NCBI RefSeq assembly: GCF_900095885.1
Contig: NZ_LT615367.1
Span: 1,984,001 to 2,048,000, forward strand
DNA length: 64,000 nt
Source of the DNA: Dickeya aquatica
GTDB lineage: Bacteria > Pseudomonadota > Gammaproteobacteria > Enterobacterales > Enterobacteriaceae
Direction: 5' to 3'
A program made the translations under genes and the position numbers. Positions 47,567 through 61,940 of this stretch are shown in pieces. The notes beneath the pieces were generated by a model. It was not told the origin of the DNA. It saw nothing but the letters and a program-made list of their open reading frames with translations, and ran no database searches. Positions within the stretch are counted from its first letter, which is position 1. Every line of letters begins with the position of its first letter.

Positions 47567-48412
47567 TCAGCCCGCGTGCAGGTATCTGGCATGAAAACGC
47601 AGGTGTTCGTCAATAAAACTGGCGATAAAGTAGTAACTGTGGTCGTAACCCGGCTGGATGCGCAGCGTGAGCGGCCATTGGCGCGACCGGGCGATGCTCG
47701 CCAGTTGTTCAGGTTGTAATTGCAAGGGCAGGAAGGTGTCGCTATCGCCTTGATCGATAAGAATGGGAAGCGAAACCTCACTGCCTGCCAGCAGATGACA
47801 ACTGTCATACTGCTGCCATTGCTGCTCGTCCTCTCCCAGATAGGCGCTGAAGGCTTTACGCCCCCAGGGAACCTGACCTGGGTTTACAATCGGGGCGAAG
47901 GCCGAAACAGAACAAAACCGGCCCGGATGGCGCAATGCCAGCATCAGTGCACCATGTCCTCCCATCGAATGGCCGCTGATGGCAAGCCGGGTGCTGGCGC
48001 TGACATGCTGGCGAATCAGTGTCGGTAACTCCTCGCTCAGGTAGTCAAACATGCGGTAGTGCTGCTGCCAGGGGGCCTGAGTGGCGTTGAGATAAAACCC
48101 TGCGCCCTGGCCTAAATCATACTGCGGGTCATCTGGCACCCCTTCACCGCGCGGGCTGGTATCGGGCATGACCAGCACCAGGCCTAGCTCGGCTGCGGTG
48201 CGTTGCGCACCGGACTTGAGCGTGAAGTTTTCATCGGTACACGTCAGCCCAGATAACCAATACACCACCGGTGGTACTGTGTCTGCGCTGACTGGCGGAT
48301 AAAAAACGCTGAATGTCATCGCGCATTTCAGGCTTTCGGCAGCGTGGCGATAACGACGCTGCCAGCCGCCAAACAGGCGGTGCTCATCCAGTAATTCCAG
48401 AGGGACTGTCAT
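47567..48412 (-). CDS. frmB: S-formylglutathione hydrolase FrmB
   Basis: A 281-residue esterase-D family hydrolase. The nucleophile Ser149 is in [13 protein letters not shown], Asp is in [11 protein letters not shown] and His is in [26 protein letters not shown] is the oxyanion region. It hydrolyses S-formylglutathione to formate. It lies 17 bp after frmA in one operon. Confidence 0.94.
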   Translation of the reverse strand: MTVPLELLDEHRLFGGWQRRYRHAAESLKCAMTFSVFYPPVSADTVPPVVYWLSGLTCTDENFTLKSGAQRTAAELGLVLVMPDTSPRGEGVPDDPQYDLGQGAGFYLNATQAPWQQHYRMFDYLSEELPTLIRQHVSASTRLAISGHSMGGHGALMLALRHPGRFCSVSAFAPIVNPGQVPWGRKAFSAYLGEDEQQWQQYDSCHLLAGSEVSLPILIDQGDSDTFLPLQLQPEQLASIARSRQWPLTLRIQPGYDHSYYFIASFIDEHLRFHARYLHAG

Positions 48413-48429
48413 GGTATGCCGGTTCTCCA

Positions 48430-49626
<1,197 letters not shown>

Positions 49627-49693
49627 TCAGCCAGATAGTGCGCCATCAATGAGTGGCGGCCCTGAGGCCGGCTCATGTTACGGGGCTGGCTGG

Positions 49694-50557
49694 TCAGGTT
49701 CCGCGTTCAATCATCAGTTTTTTCAACGCTTCCACATTGGGGCCAAAGGCATCCCGCCGCCAGATAAGGCAGGTGTTGACGGTGGCAACATCCGCTGGCA
49801 GTAAGTGACGTTGTAACTGTTGCCCCGCGGGCAATGCCGCCAGTACGCAGTGTGGAACCAGCGCCACACCGGCACCGCCTGCCACAGCCGCCAGCAGGGT
49901 GCTATATGACGGCATTTCCACACAGGCCGGTGGCGTGACACCCTGAGCACGCAGCCAGCCTTCCAGTCGCTGGTGGTAGCCGCACCCGGCAGGCAATGAG
50001 AGCAACGGCAGGTGGCGAATCTGCTGTGCCTGAGAGACTGGTGCAACGCCGGTTGCAGTCACTAATACCAATTGCTGCGAGAAGGTCTGGCAACTGTGAA
50101 TGGCGTCATGGCTTACTGGCCCGGTAACGAGTGCCGCTGCGAGTTCACCGGCACTGACGGCGTCCAGCAGGGGGCGACAGCTATCACCGCGTAACGATAG
50201 CTGGACTTGCGGATAACGGTGATGAAAAACCGCCAGTAACGGCGGTAATTCGGTGAGCAGCAGGCTTTCTATCGCGCCCAGCGCGAAGACACCGGCTGGC
50301 TCGCTGGTGTGTGCCATCGCCAGCGCCTCATCGCTAAGCGCCAGAATACGCTGGGCATAACACAAAAAATTATGGCCAGCGGGAGACAGGCGCACGCGCT
50401 GACGTTCACGAATAAACAGATCAACCCCCAGTTCCAGCTCTAACTGGCGCAAGCGCGTAGTGAGGTTTGACGGCACACGGCCAAGCTGGGCTGCGGCACG
50501 AACCAGCGATCCGGTGTCTGCCACCAGGCAAAACATACGCAGTTGGGTGAGATCCAT
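49694..50557 (-). CDS. LysR-family regulator upstream of frmAB
   Basis: A 287-residue LTTR: helix-turn-helix LRMFCLVADTGSLVRAAAQLGRVPSNLTTRLRQLE, then an effector domain. The start at 50557 (MDLTQL) is typical of the family; the upstream extension is not. It is co-directional with frmA, 139 bp away, and may control it. The effector is unknown. Confidence 0.85.
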   Translation of the reverse strand: MDLTQLRMFCLVADTGSLVRAAAQLGRVPSNLTTRLRQLELELGVDLFIRERQRVRLSPAGHNFLCYAQRILALSDEALAMAHTSEPAGVFALGAIESLLLTELPPLLAVFHHRYPQVQLSLRGDSCRPLLDAVSAGELAAALVTGPVSHDAIHSCQTFSQQLVLVTATGVAPVSQAQQIRHLPLLSLPAGCGYHQRLEGWLRAQGVTPPACVEMPSYSTLLAAVAGGAGVALVPHCVLAALPAGQQLQRHLLPADVATVNTCLIWRRDAFGPNVEALKKLMIERGT

Positions 50558-51501
50558 TGTATTCTTTTTTTGTGAATAACTTTTGTTAAGTTGCTTAATT
50601 ATATTGAGTGTAGCGGGAGTCTGCGTCACTGGCAACCCGGCAGTTTGTTGTCAGGGTCACGGTTTGTCGAATGTGTGAAACGCTATTGTGCCGCGTTTAC
50701 GACAGGCAAATATAACCTGAAGAAAAATTGGTTATATATTCGCCAATAAAACGGCTGATTATAAATAACGTCCTCGTCATTTAGGGAACGGGGTTGATAA
50801 TTTCGTTTTGGTATTTTTTATATTCACGGGTATGAAGTATTCAACCGCTGGCGGGGCGTGCAGGGCTATTTGTGATAAAGCTATTTTTTTGAAGCAGCCA
50901 TCTGTTTTTAAACACAGTTTCTTATTTGTTTAACTTGACAGTATCTAGCGTCAGGATGCAAGAATGAAAACGGATATTCCTGTCATCGATTTTCTTATCG
51001 CGGTGCTGACATCCCTCATTTTCCCGGTGTTTTGATCGGGATCATCATTGGGGCGTTGTGTGGTTAGCCCGGTGTTACAGAGGTCGTTATTAGGGACATC
51101 CTGGTCATGGCCCTGGCCGTTTAACGAAAGATAGGCAGACATTCTGAATAAGAATTGCCCTGTGCGTGATGTAAATCGCACACACAGGTTATCGCGTTAA
51201 GGCTTGCTTAATTTTCACCAGATAATCTCCTGTACTAAGTTGTTGCGTGTTTCCACCGCTATTTTCAGGCCGCTTCAATGGCGACGGATTGGGGAGCAGG
51301 CGGTGTATCCGGCAGACAGATAAAAACACAACACAGCGACTACCCATGAATGGTTCGGCCCGATTGGAACTATTCCTGTCACGATGCGAGGAGAGTGAAT
51401 GGCAGTAAAGGCTGATTCTGTCTTGCGTGCGGAATTAACCTGACGCAGGTGACTATGACTACAGATGTGCGTTATGCACGATTCATTACTCGGAGCCTGT
51501 T
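50558..51501. other. 944-bp region with one tiny ORF
   Basis: No gene of normal size was found between the LysR gene and the first chemoreceptor. TTGACA at 50935-50940 could be a -35 element, followed by the 23-codon frame at 50964. The region upstream of the chemoreceptor should hold its promoter, but no sigma-28 match was found. Confidence 0.5.
50964..51035 (+). CDS. Possible 23-residue hydrophobic peptide
   Basis: ATG at 50964 has AGGA 7 bases upstream and encodes MKTDIPVIDFLIAVLTSLIF plus PVF, a short acidic head and one membrane-length hydrophobic stretch, as in small inner-membrane peptides or type I toxins. A further hydrophobic frame (VLIGIIIGALCG) runs on in another frame, so it may instead be a frameshifted relic. 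Confidence 0.3.
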   Translation: MKTDIPVIDFLIAVLTSLIFPVF

Positions 51502-53172
51502 ATGCAATTTTTAAAAAATATCACTGTCAGAAAAATGTTATTAATCATTTTGACACTGTTTACCGTCATCTGGGGGGTGGCTTCAATCTTTACACTGAAT
51601 TCTTTGAACAGTATGGGGGACTTGCTCAACGATAATCTCTCGCAGAAGAAAAGCTATTCCATTCTGGTAAAAGGTAATGATCAGTATTTTCGTGCGGTCA
51701 CCCGTATGCTCAGAGCCGTTGATTACTTGCAGAGTGGGGACGCTGAAAATGCACAAAAAACCCTCAGTTCTGCTGCCGCCGCGTTGAAAAATAGCGAAGA
51801 GGCACTGGCGCAGTTTAAAAGTAACGAGCATGTCGGGGTCGATAAAGTGGTATCGCAGCAGATGGCCGACGTCTGGAGCCGGTTGCTGCAAACCGGTATT
51901 GCACCCATGCTCGCCGCTATCAATAACAACCGTATGGATGATTTCCGCCAGGTTTTTCGCACTCAATATCCGTCATTGAGCGTGGAGTTCGGCAGTGTTG
52001 CTGAAAAATATTCTGCCGCTATCCAGTCTGACGACACCATTATCCAACTGGGGCGGAGTATTTCGGTTAACAAAAGCATTCTGATAGCGGCGCTGCTGGC
52101 GGGTATTGTCGTGCTGTTCCTGAGCGATCGTTACTTGCTCAATTATCTGGTTAAACCCATCGACCAGATTAAACACCATCTGGCATTGTTGACCAGTGGT
52201 AAGTTGTCGGCCGAAATTGAAGAGTTTGGTCGCAACTGCCCAGGGCAATTAATACCTTACATTAAAGACATGCAAAAAAGTCTGCGTGATACCGTGCTGA
52301 CGATTTACAGCAGTGCATCGGTGATTCATACCGGCACGAGCGAGATTCGCCAGGGCAATGATGAGTTGTCACGCCGTACCGATCAGCAGGCTGCTGCATT
52401 GCAGCAAACGGCTGCCAGCATGGAAGAGTTGACCTCGACGGTGAAAAACAATGCTGACAACGTGCGTCAGGCACGGCAGATCTCCGAAGAAGCACAACAA
52501 ATGGCACGCCAGGGCGGTGAAGTCACGGAAAATGTCGTAGAGACGATGCAGAGTATTACCGAGAGTTCGCGCAAGATTGCTGATATTACCAGTGTGATTA
52601 ACGGCATCGCTTTCCAGACCAATATTCTGGCGCTGAATGCGGCGGTGGAAGCGGCGCGCGCCGGTGAGCAGGGCCGTGGCTTCGCAGTGGTGGCCGGTGA
52701 AGTTCGTAATCTCGCCCAGCGCAGTGCGCAGGCGGCAAAAGAGATTGAAACACTGATCAACGAGTCCGTCGGACGGGTGAGCACCGGCTCTGAACTGGTT
52801 CAGGAAGCGGGCCGGGCAATGGGAGGGATCATTACCTCGGTTTCCCGTGTTCATGACTTGATGGGCGAAATTTCGGCAGCCTCTGATGAACAGAGCCGGG
52901 GTATCTCCCAGATTGGCCAGGCGGTAACAGAAATGGACGGTGTGACCCAGCAAAACGCCGCCCTGGTTCAACAGGCGAGCGCGGCAGCGGCTTCACTGGA
53001 AGAGCAAACACAAAATCTGGCTACCGCCGTCTCGGTGTTTGACTTGGGTGGCAGCCAGCCGATAATGGCATCACCGCGTGTGGCGCAGACATCAGCGCTC
53101 AAACGTCCCGTGCTGAGTGCGCCGAAGTCTTCACAAGGTGCCTCCTCACACGGTGACTGGGAAACCTTTTAG
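51502..53172 (+). CDS. Methyl-accepting chemotaxis protein 1
   Basis: A 556-residue chemoreceptor. TM1 is about residues 11-33, followed by a helical periplasmic sensor of about 155 residues, TM2 about 190-212, HAMP, methylation helices and the signalling tip [20 protein letters not shown]. The last residues GDWETF are the CheR/CheB-docking tail (NWETF-type) of major receptors. The ligand is unknown. A close relative follows downstream. Confidence 0.95.
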   Translation: MQFLKNITVRKMLLIILTLFTVIWGVASIFTLNSLNSMGDLLNDNLSQKKSYSILVKGNDQYFRAVTRMLRAVDYLQSGDAENAQKTLSSAAAALKNSEEALAQFKSNEHVGVDKVVSQQMADVWSRLLQTGIAPMLAAINNNRMDDFRQVFRTQYPSLSVEFGSVAEKYSAAIQSDDTIIQLGRSISVNKSILIAALLAGIVVLFLSDRYLLNYLVKPIDQIKHHLALLTSGKLSAEIEEFGRNCPGQLIPYIKDMQKSLRDTVLTIYSSASVIHTGTSEIRQGNDELSRRTDQQAAALQQTAASMEELTSTVKNNADNVRQARQISEEAQQMARQGGEVTENVVETMQSITESSRKIADITSVINGIAFQTNILALNAAVEAARAGEQGRGFAVVAGEVRNLAQRSAQAAKEIETLINESVGRVSTGSELVQEAGRAMGGIITSVSRVHDLMGEISAASDEQSRGISQIGQAVTEMDGVTQQNAALVQQASAAAASLEEQTQNLATAVSVFDLGGSQPIMASPRVAQTSALKRPVLSAPKSSQGASSHGDWETF

Positions 53173-53251
53173 CGCCGTTGTTGCCCGCGCCTCTGGCGCA
53201 GGGCAACACGGTTAACCGGAGCCGGGTTAATACGTTCAGATAGCGCACTTA

Positions 53252-53275
53252 TATGCACCGCACAGGCGGTGCATA
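53252..53275. terminator. Hairpin after chemoreceptor 1
   Basis: TATGCACCGC (53252-53261) pairs with GCGGTGCATA (53266-53275), followed by GTTATTTT. This is a probable terminator. Confidence 0.65.
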
Positions 53276-53663
53276 GTTATTTTCGGGCCTTCATTTTTTC
53301 ATCATTTTTTTACAATCCCGATGCATCACCCTGTTTTTTTTATATTCCTGCCTATAATTGCAAATGACCCGACAAGATAATCTGGCAGATATCCGCCATG
53401 GGTTAAAGAGAGAATCATTCGTATTATTTTCTGTGGTGCGACAGGTTGAGCAATAGGTCTTGAGGTACAGTGCAGGCCGACACCGTTCCGTGAGCAAGCG
53501 AACTGCTGTGACCCGCTGCATTGTTGTGGGTAAAAGCCAGGTACGCGTGGCGATCCCGGTATTCGCCATATCCGCTCGGTGAACTATTGCCGGCTAAAAC
53601 TGTGATCAATCCTTTATATATTCATGAACCCTGAAAATCTGTTAATAACGATCGGGAGTGATT
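53276..53663. other. 388-bp region upstream of chemoreceptor 2
   Basis: No gene or clear promoter consensus was recognised between the hairpin after receptor 1 and receptor 2. A ribosome site GGGAG lies just before 53664. Confidence 0.5.
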
Positions 53664-55352
53664 ATGACCTTTCTAAGAAATATCAGTATAAGAGTGATGA
53701 TGTTGCTTATTATGGGCGTATTTGTGCTGCTATGGGGAGGCGTATCCGGTTTCAGCCTTTATTCTTTAAAGCAAGCGACATATTTGCTACATGATAATTC
53801 GGTGCAAGGGAAAACCTACAGCTACCTGACCTATGGTAACGACCAATATTTCCGGTCGGTGACTCGGATGGCGAGGGTAATGGATTACCTGCAATTCAAT
53901 GATACTGAAAATGCCAAGAAGACGCTGGACATGGCATTAACAGCAATAAATAACACCAAAGGGGCGCTTGAGAAATTTAAGTCGGCACAGCATGTGGGTA
54001 TGGATCAGAAAATCACCAATGACATGGTAGCAAGCTGGTCTGAGCTGCTCACCACTGCGATTGACCCCATGTATGCGGCATTGCAAAAAAATGATCTGGA
54101 GGGTTTTCGTAATGTCTTTCGTAAAGTCTACCCGCCAGCCAGCTGGGCATTTGGTGATGCTGCACAGAAATACACCGCAGTGGTGACCAATTCCGATTTT
54201 ATCGAAACGGTGAGTCAACATAATAGCTGGACACAAAATGTGTTGATGATGGCACTGCTGATAAGCATCGTTATTTTCCTGGTAAGTGAACGTTATCTGA
54301 CCCGATATCTGGTCAACCCGGTTTCATCCATCCAGGCTCATCTGGGTAAACTGATTGCTGGCCGTTTAGACAGCCATTTGGCGGAGTTTGGCCGCAACTG
54401 TGCCGGGCGTATTATTCCTGATATCAACCAATTGCAGCGTAGCCTGAGGGAGACGGTATCGCTGATTCGCGATACGGCCGAAACCATTTATCAGGGCGCG
54501 ACCGAGATTCGTCAGGGTAATAATGATTTGTCTGGCCGCACCGAGCAGCAGGCTTCGGCGTTGCAGGAAACCGCCGCCAGTATGGAGCAGTTAAGCTCGA
54601 CCGTGCAGCACAATGCAGAAAACGTACACCAGGCTACCCTGCTGGCGCAGGAGGCCTCTCAGGCCGCTACTGAAGGGGGTAAAATTACCAGTAATGTGGT
54701 GGAAACCATGGATAGCATTACCGCCAGCTCCCGCAAGATTGCTGATATTACCTCAGTCATTAATGGCATCGCTTTCCAGACGAATATTCTGGCGCTGAAT
54801 GCGGCGGTGGAAGCGGCACGGGCCGGTGAACAGGGGCGGGGGTTTGCGGTGGTGGCTGGAGAGGTTCGCAGTCTGGCACAGCGAAGCGCGCAGGCAGCCA
54901 AAGAGATAGAAGGCTTGATAGCGGAATCTGTTTCACGGGTAGATGTTGGCTCCTCGCAGGTGAAACAGGCCGGTGAGGCGATGCAATCGATCATCAGCTC
55001 TGTTGCTCATGTTAGCGATCTTATCGGTGAGATAGCCTCGGCATCGGATGAGCAAAGCCGCGGTATTGCACAAATCGGCCAGGCAGTAAATGAAATGGAC
55101 GGCGTGACCCAGCAAAACGCCACGCTGGTTGAGCAGGCGCTGGCGGCGATTTCTTCGCTGGAAGAGCAAGCACGTCAGCTTACCCAGGCAGTGGAAGTCT
55201 TCCATCTTGGTGATGAACATACACCGCGTTCTGCCGCGCCCAAGTCGGGCGTGAACGTGGCACTAAAACGTCCGGCGCTACACAATCAGGCCACGGCAGC
55301 GCTGCCACCCGCGAAAAAAACAGCCACTCAGGGTAACTGGGAAAAATTCTGA
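53664..55352 (+). CDS. Methyl-accepting chemotaxis protein 2
   Basis: A 562-residue paralogue of the preceding receptor, with the same layout (TM1, four-helix-like sensor, TM2 about 195-215, HAMP, signalling tip) and a GNWEKF tail. The sensor half is clearly diverged from receptor 1, while the cytoplasmic halves are nearly identical, so the pair probably arose by duplication and senses different ligands. The start at 53664 (MTFLRN) has GGGAG; GTG two codons earlier is possible. Confidence 0.94.
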   Translation: MTFLRNISIRVMMLLIMGVFVLLWGGVSGFSLYSLKQATYLLHDNSVQGKTYSYLTYGNDQYFRSVTRMARVMDYLQFNDTENAKKTLDMALTAINNTKGALEKFKSAQHVGMDQKITNDMVASWSELLTTAIDPMYAALQKNDLEGFRNVFRKVYPPASWAFGDAAQKYTAVVTNSDFIETVSQHNSWTQNVLMMALLISIVIFLVSERYLTRYLVNPVSSIQAHLGKLIAGRLDSHLAEFGRNCAGRIIPDINQLQRSLRETVSLIRDTAETIYQGATEIRQGNNDLSGRTEQQASALQETAASMEQLSSTVQHNAENVHQATLLAQEASQAATEGGKITSNVVETMDSITASSRKIADITSVINGIAFQTNILALNAAVEAARAGEQGRGFAVVAGEVRSLAQRSAQAAKEIEGLIAESVSRVDVGSSQVKQAGEAMQSIISSVAHVSDLIGEIASASDEQSRGIAQIGQAVNEMDGVTQQNATLVEQALAAISSLEEQARQLTQAVEVFHLGDEHTPRSAAPKSGVNVALKRPALHNQATAALPPAKKTATQGNWEKF

Positions 55353-55594
55353 TAGCAGGCGGTGTATGCCGCTGGTGTGGGGAATCCGTTGATGTAAACC
55401 TTGACGGCAGCGAATCCTGAACGGCGAAGGGTTCGCTGCCATACCGGGTGGGGCAAGATACGGCAAGTTGAAGGCTTTTCACCAGCCATGACATACAATC
55501 ACTGGATAATCGTCAGCCACTCCTTTAGAGTTGTGACCGGTGCGAGCCGTCTGGCTGCGCCAGAGTGAGTGACACCTGCTGGAGAATAACATAC

Positions 55595-56266
55595 ATGTCG
55601 GCTGTATTAAGTAAAGAGGCGGCGCTGGTGCATGAGGCGCTGCTGGCCAGGGGGCTGGAAACCCCGTTGCGTGGTGAAATGCTGGATAGTGAAACCCGTA
55701 AGCGCCTTATCGCAGAGCATATGACGGAAATCATGAACCTGCTGAATCTGGATCTGGACGATGACAGTCTGGCGGAAACACCGCGCCGCATTGCCAAAAT
55801 GTATGTGGAAGAGATTTTTTCTGGTCTGGATTATGCCAATTTCCCCAAAATTACCATCATTGAAAACAAAATGAAGGTAGATGAAATGGTGACAGTGCGT
55901 GATATTACGCTGACCAGTACCTGTGAGCACCATTTTGTAACCATTGATGGAAAGGCCACCGTGGCCTATATTCCGAAAGAGGGCGTGATAGGGTTATCAA
56001 AAATTAACCGTATCGTGCAATTTTTCTCGCAGCGCCCACAGGTACAAGAGCGGCTGACACAGCAAATTCTGGTGGCGTTGCAAACCCTGCTCGGCACCAA
56101 CAACGTGGCGGTGTCAATTGATGCTGTGCACTATTGTGTGAAAGCACGCGGTATCCGCGATGCGACCAGTGCCACCACTACCACCTCGCTGGGTGGGTTA
56201 TTTAAATCCAGCCAGAATACCCGCCAGGAATTCCTGCGCGCGGTACGCCATCATTCGCACGGATGA
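55595..56266 (+). CDS. folE: GTP cyclohydrolase I FolE
   Basis: A 223-residue enzyme. Zinc ligands are Cys110 and His113 in STCEHHF and the Cys in VHYCVKARG. It makes dihydroneopterin triphosphate for folate. The start at 55595 has GGAG upstream. The stop overlaps an in-frame ATG of the yeiB frame. Confidence 0.96.
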   Translation: MSAVLSKEAALVHEALLARGLETPLRGEMLDSETRKRLIAEHMTEIMNLLNLDLDDDSLAETPRRIAKMYVEEIFSGLDYANFPKITIIENKMKVDEMVTVRDITLTSTCEHHFVTIDGKATVAYIPKEGVIGLSKINRIVQFFSQRPQVQERLTQQILVALQTLLGTNNVAVSIDAVHYCVKARGIRDATSATTTTSLGGLFKSSQNTRQEFLRAVRHHSHG

Positions 56267-56388
56267 GTTATGGTGGTGGTCAGCCTTTGGCTGGCCTGCT
56301 GCTGGCGGTGCCACACCGCCGCCAGAAAGTTATGGAATGTCACTGTGACGAACACGGTGTTCAACCCCTCTGCCGACGCCCATTGCTT

Positions 56389-58452
<2,064 letters not shown>

Positions 58453-58523
58453 TCATCACGGCTGCCGCGGCGATGTGTGCGAGATAACCGGCCAGGTGAC
58501 GCCCGACCGGTTTGAGACGCCGG

Positions 58524-59930
58524 TTAGATCCGTGAGCCCCACAGGTCGTATTCGTCAGCGTGTTCGATTTTCACGGTGACCCAATCGCCCACGTTCACAG
58601 CGGTTTCACCATTCAGGTAAACTGCGCCATCGATTTCTGGCGCATCAGCCATGCTGCGGCCAATCGCGCCTTCGTCATCCACTTCATCGATAAGCACCGT
58701 CAGCGTGCGACCAATTTTTGCCTGCAAACGCTGGCTGGAGATCTGCTGCTGTACCTGCATAAAGCGGTGGTAACGATCTTCTTTTACCTCTTCCGGCACT
58801 TGATCCGGTAATTCATTGGCGCGGGCACCCTCTACCGGGCTATAGCGGAAGCAGCCGACACGATCTAACCGGGCCTCTTGCAGAAAATCCAGCAACATCT
58901 GGAAGTCCTCTTCGGTTTCACCGGGGAAGCCGACGATAAATGTTGAACGCAGGGTCAGATCCGGGCAAATTTCCCGCCAGCGTTTGATGCGCTCGAGCGT
59001 GCGCTCAACGGCTCCCGGTCGCTTCATCAGCTTCAGGATTTTCGGGCTGGCATGCTGTAGTGGAATATCCAGATAAGGCAGGATTTTGCCTTGCGCCATC
59101 AGCGGAATCACGTCATCAACATGCGGGTAAGGATAAACGTAGTGCAGACGTACCCATAACCCCAGTGTGGCGAGCTGTTCACACAGGCTGACCATGCTGG
59201 TTTTTACCGGCTGGCCGTTCCAGAAGCCGGTACGGTGTTTGACGTCAGCACCGTAGGCGGAGGTGTCCTGAGAAATCACCAGCAACTCTTTGACTCCGGC
59301 CTCGGCCAGCCGTTTGGCCTCGTCGAGCACCGAACCGATGGGGCGACTGTCCAAATCACCACGCATTGACGGAATAATGCAGAAGGTGCAACGGTGATCG
59401 CACCCTTCGGAAATCTTCAGATAGGCGTAGTGGCGGGGGGTGAGTTTAACGCCTTGTGCCGGAACCAGACTGGTGAACGGGTTGTGCTCAGGCTTTGGCA
59501 CATAATGATGGACGTGGCTGAGTACCTGCTCGTAACTGTGTGGGCCGGTAATTTCCAGCACTTTTGGGTGCACTTCACGAATCTGGTTCTCTTTGGCACC
59601 AAGACATCCGGTGACAATCACTTTACCGTTCTCATTTAGCGCCTCACCAATGGCTTCCAGCGACTCTTGTACCGCACTGTCGATAAAACCGCAGGTGTTA
59701 ACAATCACCAGGTCGGCATTATTATAGCTCGGCACCACCTCATACCCTTCGGTGCGTAATTCCGTCAGGATTCGCTCCGAATCCACCAGATTTTTCGGGC
59801 AACCCAGGCTGACGAAGCCTATTTTGCGAGAGGCGTCTTTGCCGCTATGGCTGCCGGGCTGTTCGCCAAGGGCCTTTTGCGGTGCAGACAAGGTGGTGGT
59901 TTGGGTTGGATCGAAGGTGTTAACAGTCAT
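58524..59930 (-). CDS. rimO: Ribosomal protein S12 methylthiotransferase RimO
   Basis: A 468-residue radical SAM enzyme with two iron-sulfur clusters. The N-terminal UPF0004 Cys residues lie in LGCPKN, NTCGF and TGCLG. The radical SAM motif is CDHRCTFC and a C-terminal TRAM domain follows. It adds a methylthio group to Asp88 of S12. The N-terminus is about 25 residues longer than in E. coli. Confidence 0.96.
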   Translation of the reverse strand: MTVNTFDPTQTTTLSAPQKALGEQPGSHSGKDASRKIGFVSLGCPKNLVDSERILTELRTEGYEVVPSYNNADLVIVNTCGFIDSAVQESLEAIGEALNENGKVIVTGCLGAKENQIREVHPKVLEITGPHSYEQVLSHVHHYVPKPEHNPFTSLVPAQGVKLTPRHYAYLKISEGCDHRCTFCIIPSMRGDLDSRPIGSVLDEAKRLAEAGVKELLVISQDTSAYGADVKHRTGFWNGQPVKTSMVSLCEQLATLGLWVRLHYVYPYPHVDDVIPLMAQGKILPYLDIPLQHASPKILKLMKRPGAVERTLERIKRWREICPDLTLRSTFIVGFPGETEEDFQMLLDFLQEARLDRVGCFRYSPVEGARANELPDQVPEEVKEDRYHRFMQVQQQISSQRLQAKIGRTLTVLIDEVDDEGAIGRSMADAPEIDGAVYLNGETAVNVGDWVTVKIEHADEYDLWGSRI

Positions 59931-59970
59931 AGTGTCTCATACATCGGTTTGGGGCGGAAAAATGCGGCGG

Positions 59971-59976
59971 ATTATA
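59971..59976 (-). promoter_or_regulatory. rimO -10 element
   Basis: On the minus strand TATAAT lies about 40 bp upstream of the rimO ATG; the -35 is poor. Confidence 0.45.
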
Positions 59977-60063
59977 CCTGAATCATCATCAGGAAACAGT
60001 CCCGGTTGCTGAGAAAATGTTCAGCAATACGTGAGTGCCTGACCGCCGCATATGACGCTGTGG

Positions 60064-60681
60064 TTAGCTTAGTGGCAGCATCACTGTGTGGCGGAAGGCA
60101 TCACGCTCGGTTAACTGTTGATACCAACGTGCCAGATGCGGATGCGATTGGCGTTCAATCGGCAGATTAAACCACCCATATGCCAGACAACCCAGCGGAA
60201 TATCTCCTATACCAAAGGTTGCGCCAGAGAGCCACGGTTGGTTGGCCAGCACATCATTGGCGATAGCGAAGAGTGCCTCACACCCGGCTATCCCTTCTGC
60301 CACGGCTTGCATGTCCCGTTTGTCTGCCGGGGTGCGTACCAGATTGATGAAAACTTTTTTGTAAGGCTCATTAAATGACATCGCCCAGTCCAGCCACTTG
60401 TCGATGGCCGCCTGTACCTGCGGTTCCGCGTGATAAAAACGGCCCTTGCCATACCGGGCTGACAAATAGCGGACAATGGCATGAGATTCCCACAATATCA
60501 GCTCACCATCTTGCAGGCAGGGTATCAGACCATTTGGGTTTAGCGCCAAATAGTGCGGTTCACGGTTGCCGCCAAACTGCCCACCGGTTGGGATAAGCTC
60601 ATACGCAAGCCCCAGTTCCTGAGCGCACCAACGCACTTTTTTCACGTTGGTTGAATTATCCCGGCCCCAAATTTTCAGCAT
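60064..60681 (-). CDS. gstB: Glutathione transferase, GstB-like
   Basis: A 205-residue GST with an N-terminal thioredoxin fold (WGRDNSTNVKKVRWCAQELGL, NPNGLIPCLQDGELILWESHAIVRYL) and a helical C-terminal domain. It is close to E. coli GstB (YliJ), which lies near rimO there too. Substrates here are unknown. Confidence 0.88.
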   Translation of the reverse strand: MLKIWGRDNSTNVKKVRWCAQELGLAYELIPTGGQFGGNREPHYLALNPNGLIPCLQDGELILWESHAIVRYLSARYGKGRFYHAEPQVQAAIDKWLDWAMSFNEPYKKVFINLVRTPADKRDMQAVAEGIAGCEALFAIANDVLANQPWLSGATFGIGDIPLGCLAYGWFNLPIERQSHPHLARWYQQLTERDAFRHTVMLPLS

Positions 60682-60953
60682 GGCCTTACTCCTGTTATCT
60701 CTGTTTCATTTTCAGTGTGATTTCTGTGCTTGCCCTGATTAATAGCAGGCCAGCACAGCATAGCGCGCGTGTTCATGACGCTCGAGTATTATTGGCCGAT
60801 AGTCTGCGGAGAACGCCGACAATCGCCTGGTGCATCATGTTCATCAGGGTGGTCAGGGCAAACAGAAATATTGATATAGCTTTTTTCTATTTACCAATCT
60901 GTCTGATATTTCCAATAATAACCGCTAATTATTAGCAGACAGGATAATAATAG

Positions 60954-61799
60954 ATGACATTCTCCCCTTCATTTCGTGCCGCATTGACGGTTGCGCTGCT
61001 CGCCTCAGGGATCTCGGTTGCATTGGCTCAGAGTGACCCCAGGACAATCGTGTTTGGTGTTGCACCGGGCCCTTACGGTGACATGGTTAATCAGGCTATC
61101 AAGCCGGAGCTGGTGAAAAAGGGCTATAACGTGGTGGTGCGCGAATTTAGCGACTATGTTCAGCCGAATCTGGCGCTGTCGAACGGCAGCATTGATGCCA
61201 ACCTGTTCCAGCACTCGCTCTATCTGGAGAAATTTTCCGCGGACAAAGGGCTTAAACTCACGCGCCTTATCACCGTACCAACGGCCAGCATGGGGGTCTA
61301 TTCGCGTAAAATCACCTCGCTTGATCAACTGAAAAAAGGTGATGTCATCACGTTGTCCAATGATCCGACTAACCTGGCTCGCGGTCTGCGCTTTTTGCAG
61401 TCGCTGGGGTTAATTACCATTAAACCGGACATTGATGCGACCAAAGCGTCAGAAAAAGATATTCAGGACAACCCACGAGGCCTGGTATTCAAACCACTGG
61501 AAGCCGCGCAATTGCCGCGCACGCTTGATAGCGTGACGGCTTCACTGGTTAACGGTAATTTTGCCATTGCAGCCGGCATCAAACTGGCTTCGGCATTGAA
61601 ACTGGAAACGCTGGATGAAAATCTGAAAAACGTGATTGCCGTGCGTACGGACGACGTTGATAAAGCGTTTGTCAAAGACATCAAGGCCGCCGTGACATCG
61701 GCATCTTATGCCGCGGTGATTAATGACCCGGCCACCATGTTCAGCCAGTTTCAGCGCCCGGACTGGATGGGCGCGAGTACCCTGGTACCTGCGCAGTAA
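60954..61799 (+). CDS. MetQ/NlpA-family periplasmic binding protein
   Basis: A 281-residue binding protein of the methionine-uptake family. VFGVAPGPYGDMVNQAI and FSDYVQPNLALSNGSIDANLFQHSLYLEKF are diagnostic. Unlike MetQ there is no lipobox Cys; ALASGISVALA-QSD fits a type I signal peptidase site, so it is probably soluble. The ATG follows AGGATAATAATAG. It is followed by metN and metI, in a different order from E. coli metNIQ. Confidence 0.88.
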   Translation: MTFSPSFRAALTVALLASGISVALAQSDPRTIVFGVAPGPYGDMVNQAIKPELVKKGYNVVVREFSDYVQPNLALSNGSIDANLFQHSLYLEKFSADKGLKLTRLITVPTASMGVYSRKITSLDQLKKGDVITLSNDPTNLARGLRFLQSLGLITIKPDIDATKASEKDIQDNPRGLVFKPLEAAQLPRTLDSVTASLVNGNFAIAAGIKLASALKLETLDENLKNVIAVRTDDVDKAFVKDIKAAVTSASYAAVINDPATMFSQFQRPDWMGASTLVPAQ

Positions 61800-61882
61800 A
61801 CGCATTTATTCATGCAGTGATCGGAGGGGTATCAGAGAAAGCGAAAACCTGCTGGATCCCGTTCTCTTCCCTCTGTTCCAGG

Positions 61883-61914
61883 CAAGCCGGTCGTTGACCG
61901 GCTTGTTGTTTTTT
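61883..61914 (+). terminator. Terminator between binding protein and metN
   Basis: CAAGCCGGTC (61883-61892) pairs with GACCGGCTTG (61896-61905), followed by TTGTTTTTT. It lies inside what should be one operon and would lower expression of the transporter core relative to the binding protein. Confidence 0.85.
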
Positions 61915-61940
61915 ATGCACCATCAGGAGTCATCAACACC

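Noticed and set aside
50951..51181. 76-residue minus-strand frame before chemoreceptor 1
   Set aside because: Polar, low-complexity product with no ribosome site and no recognisable family.
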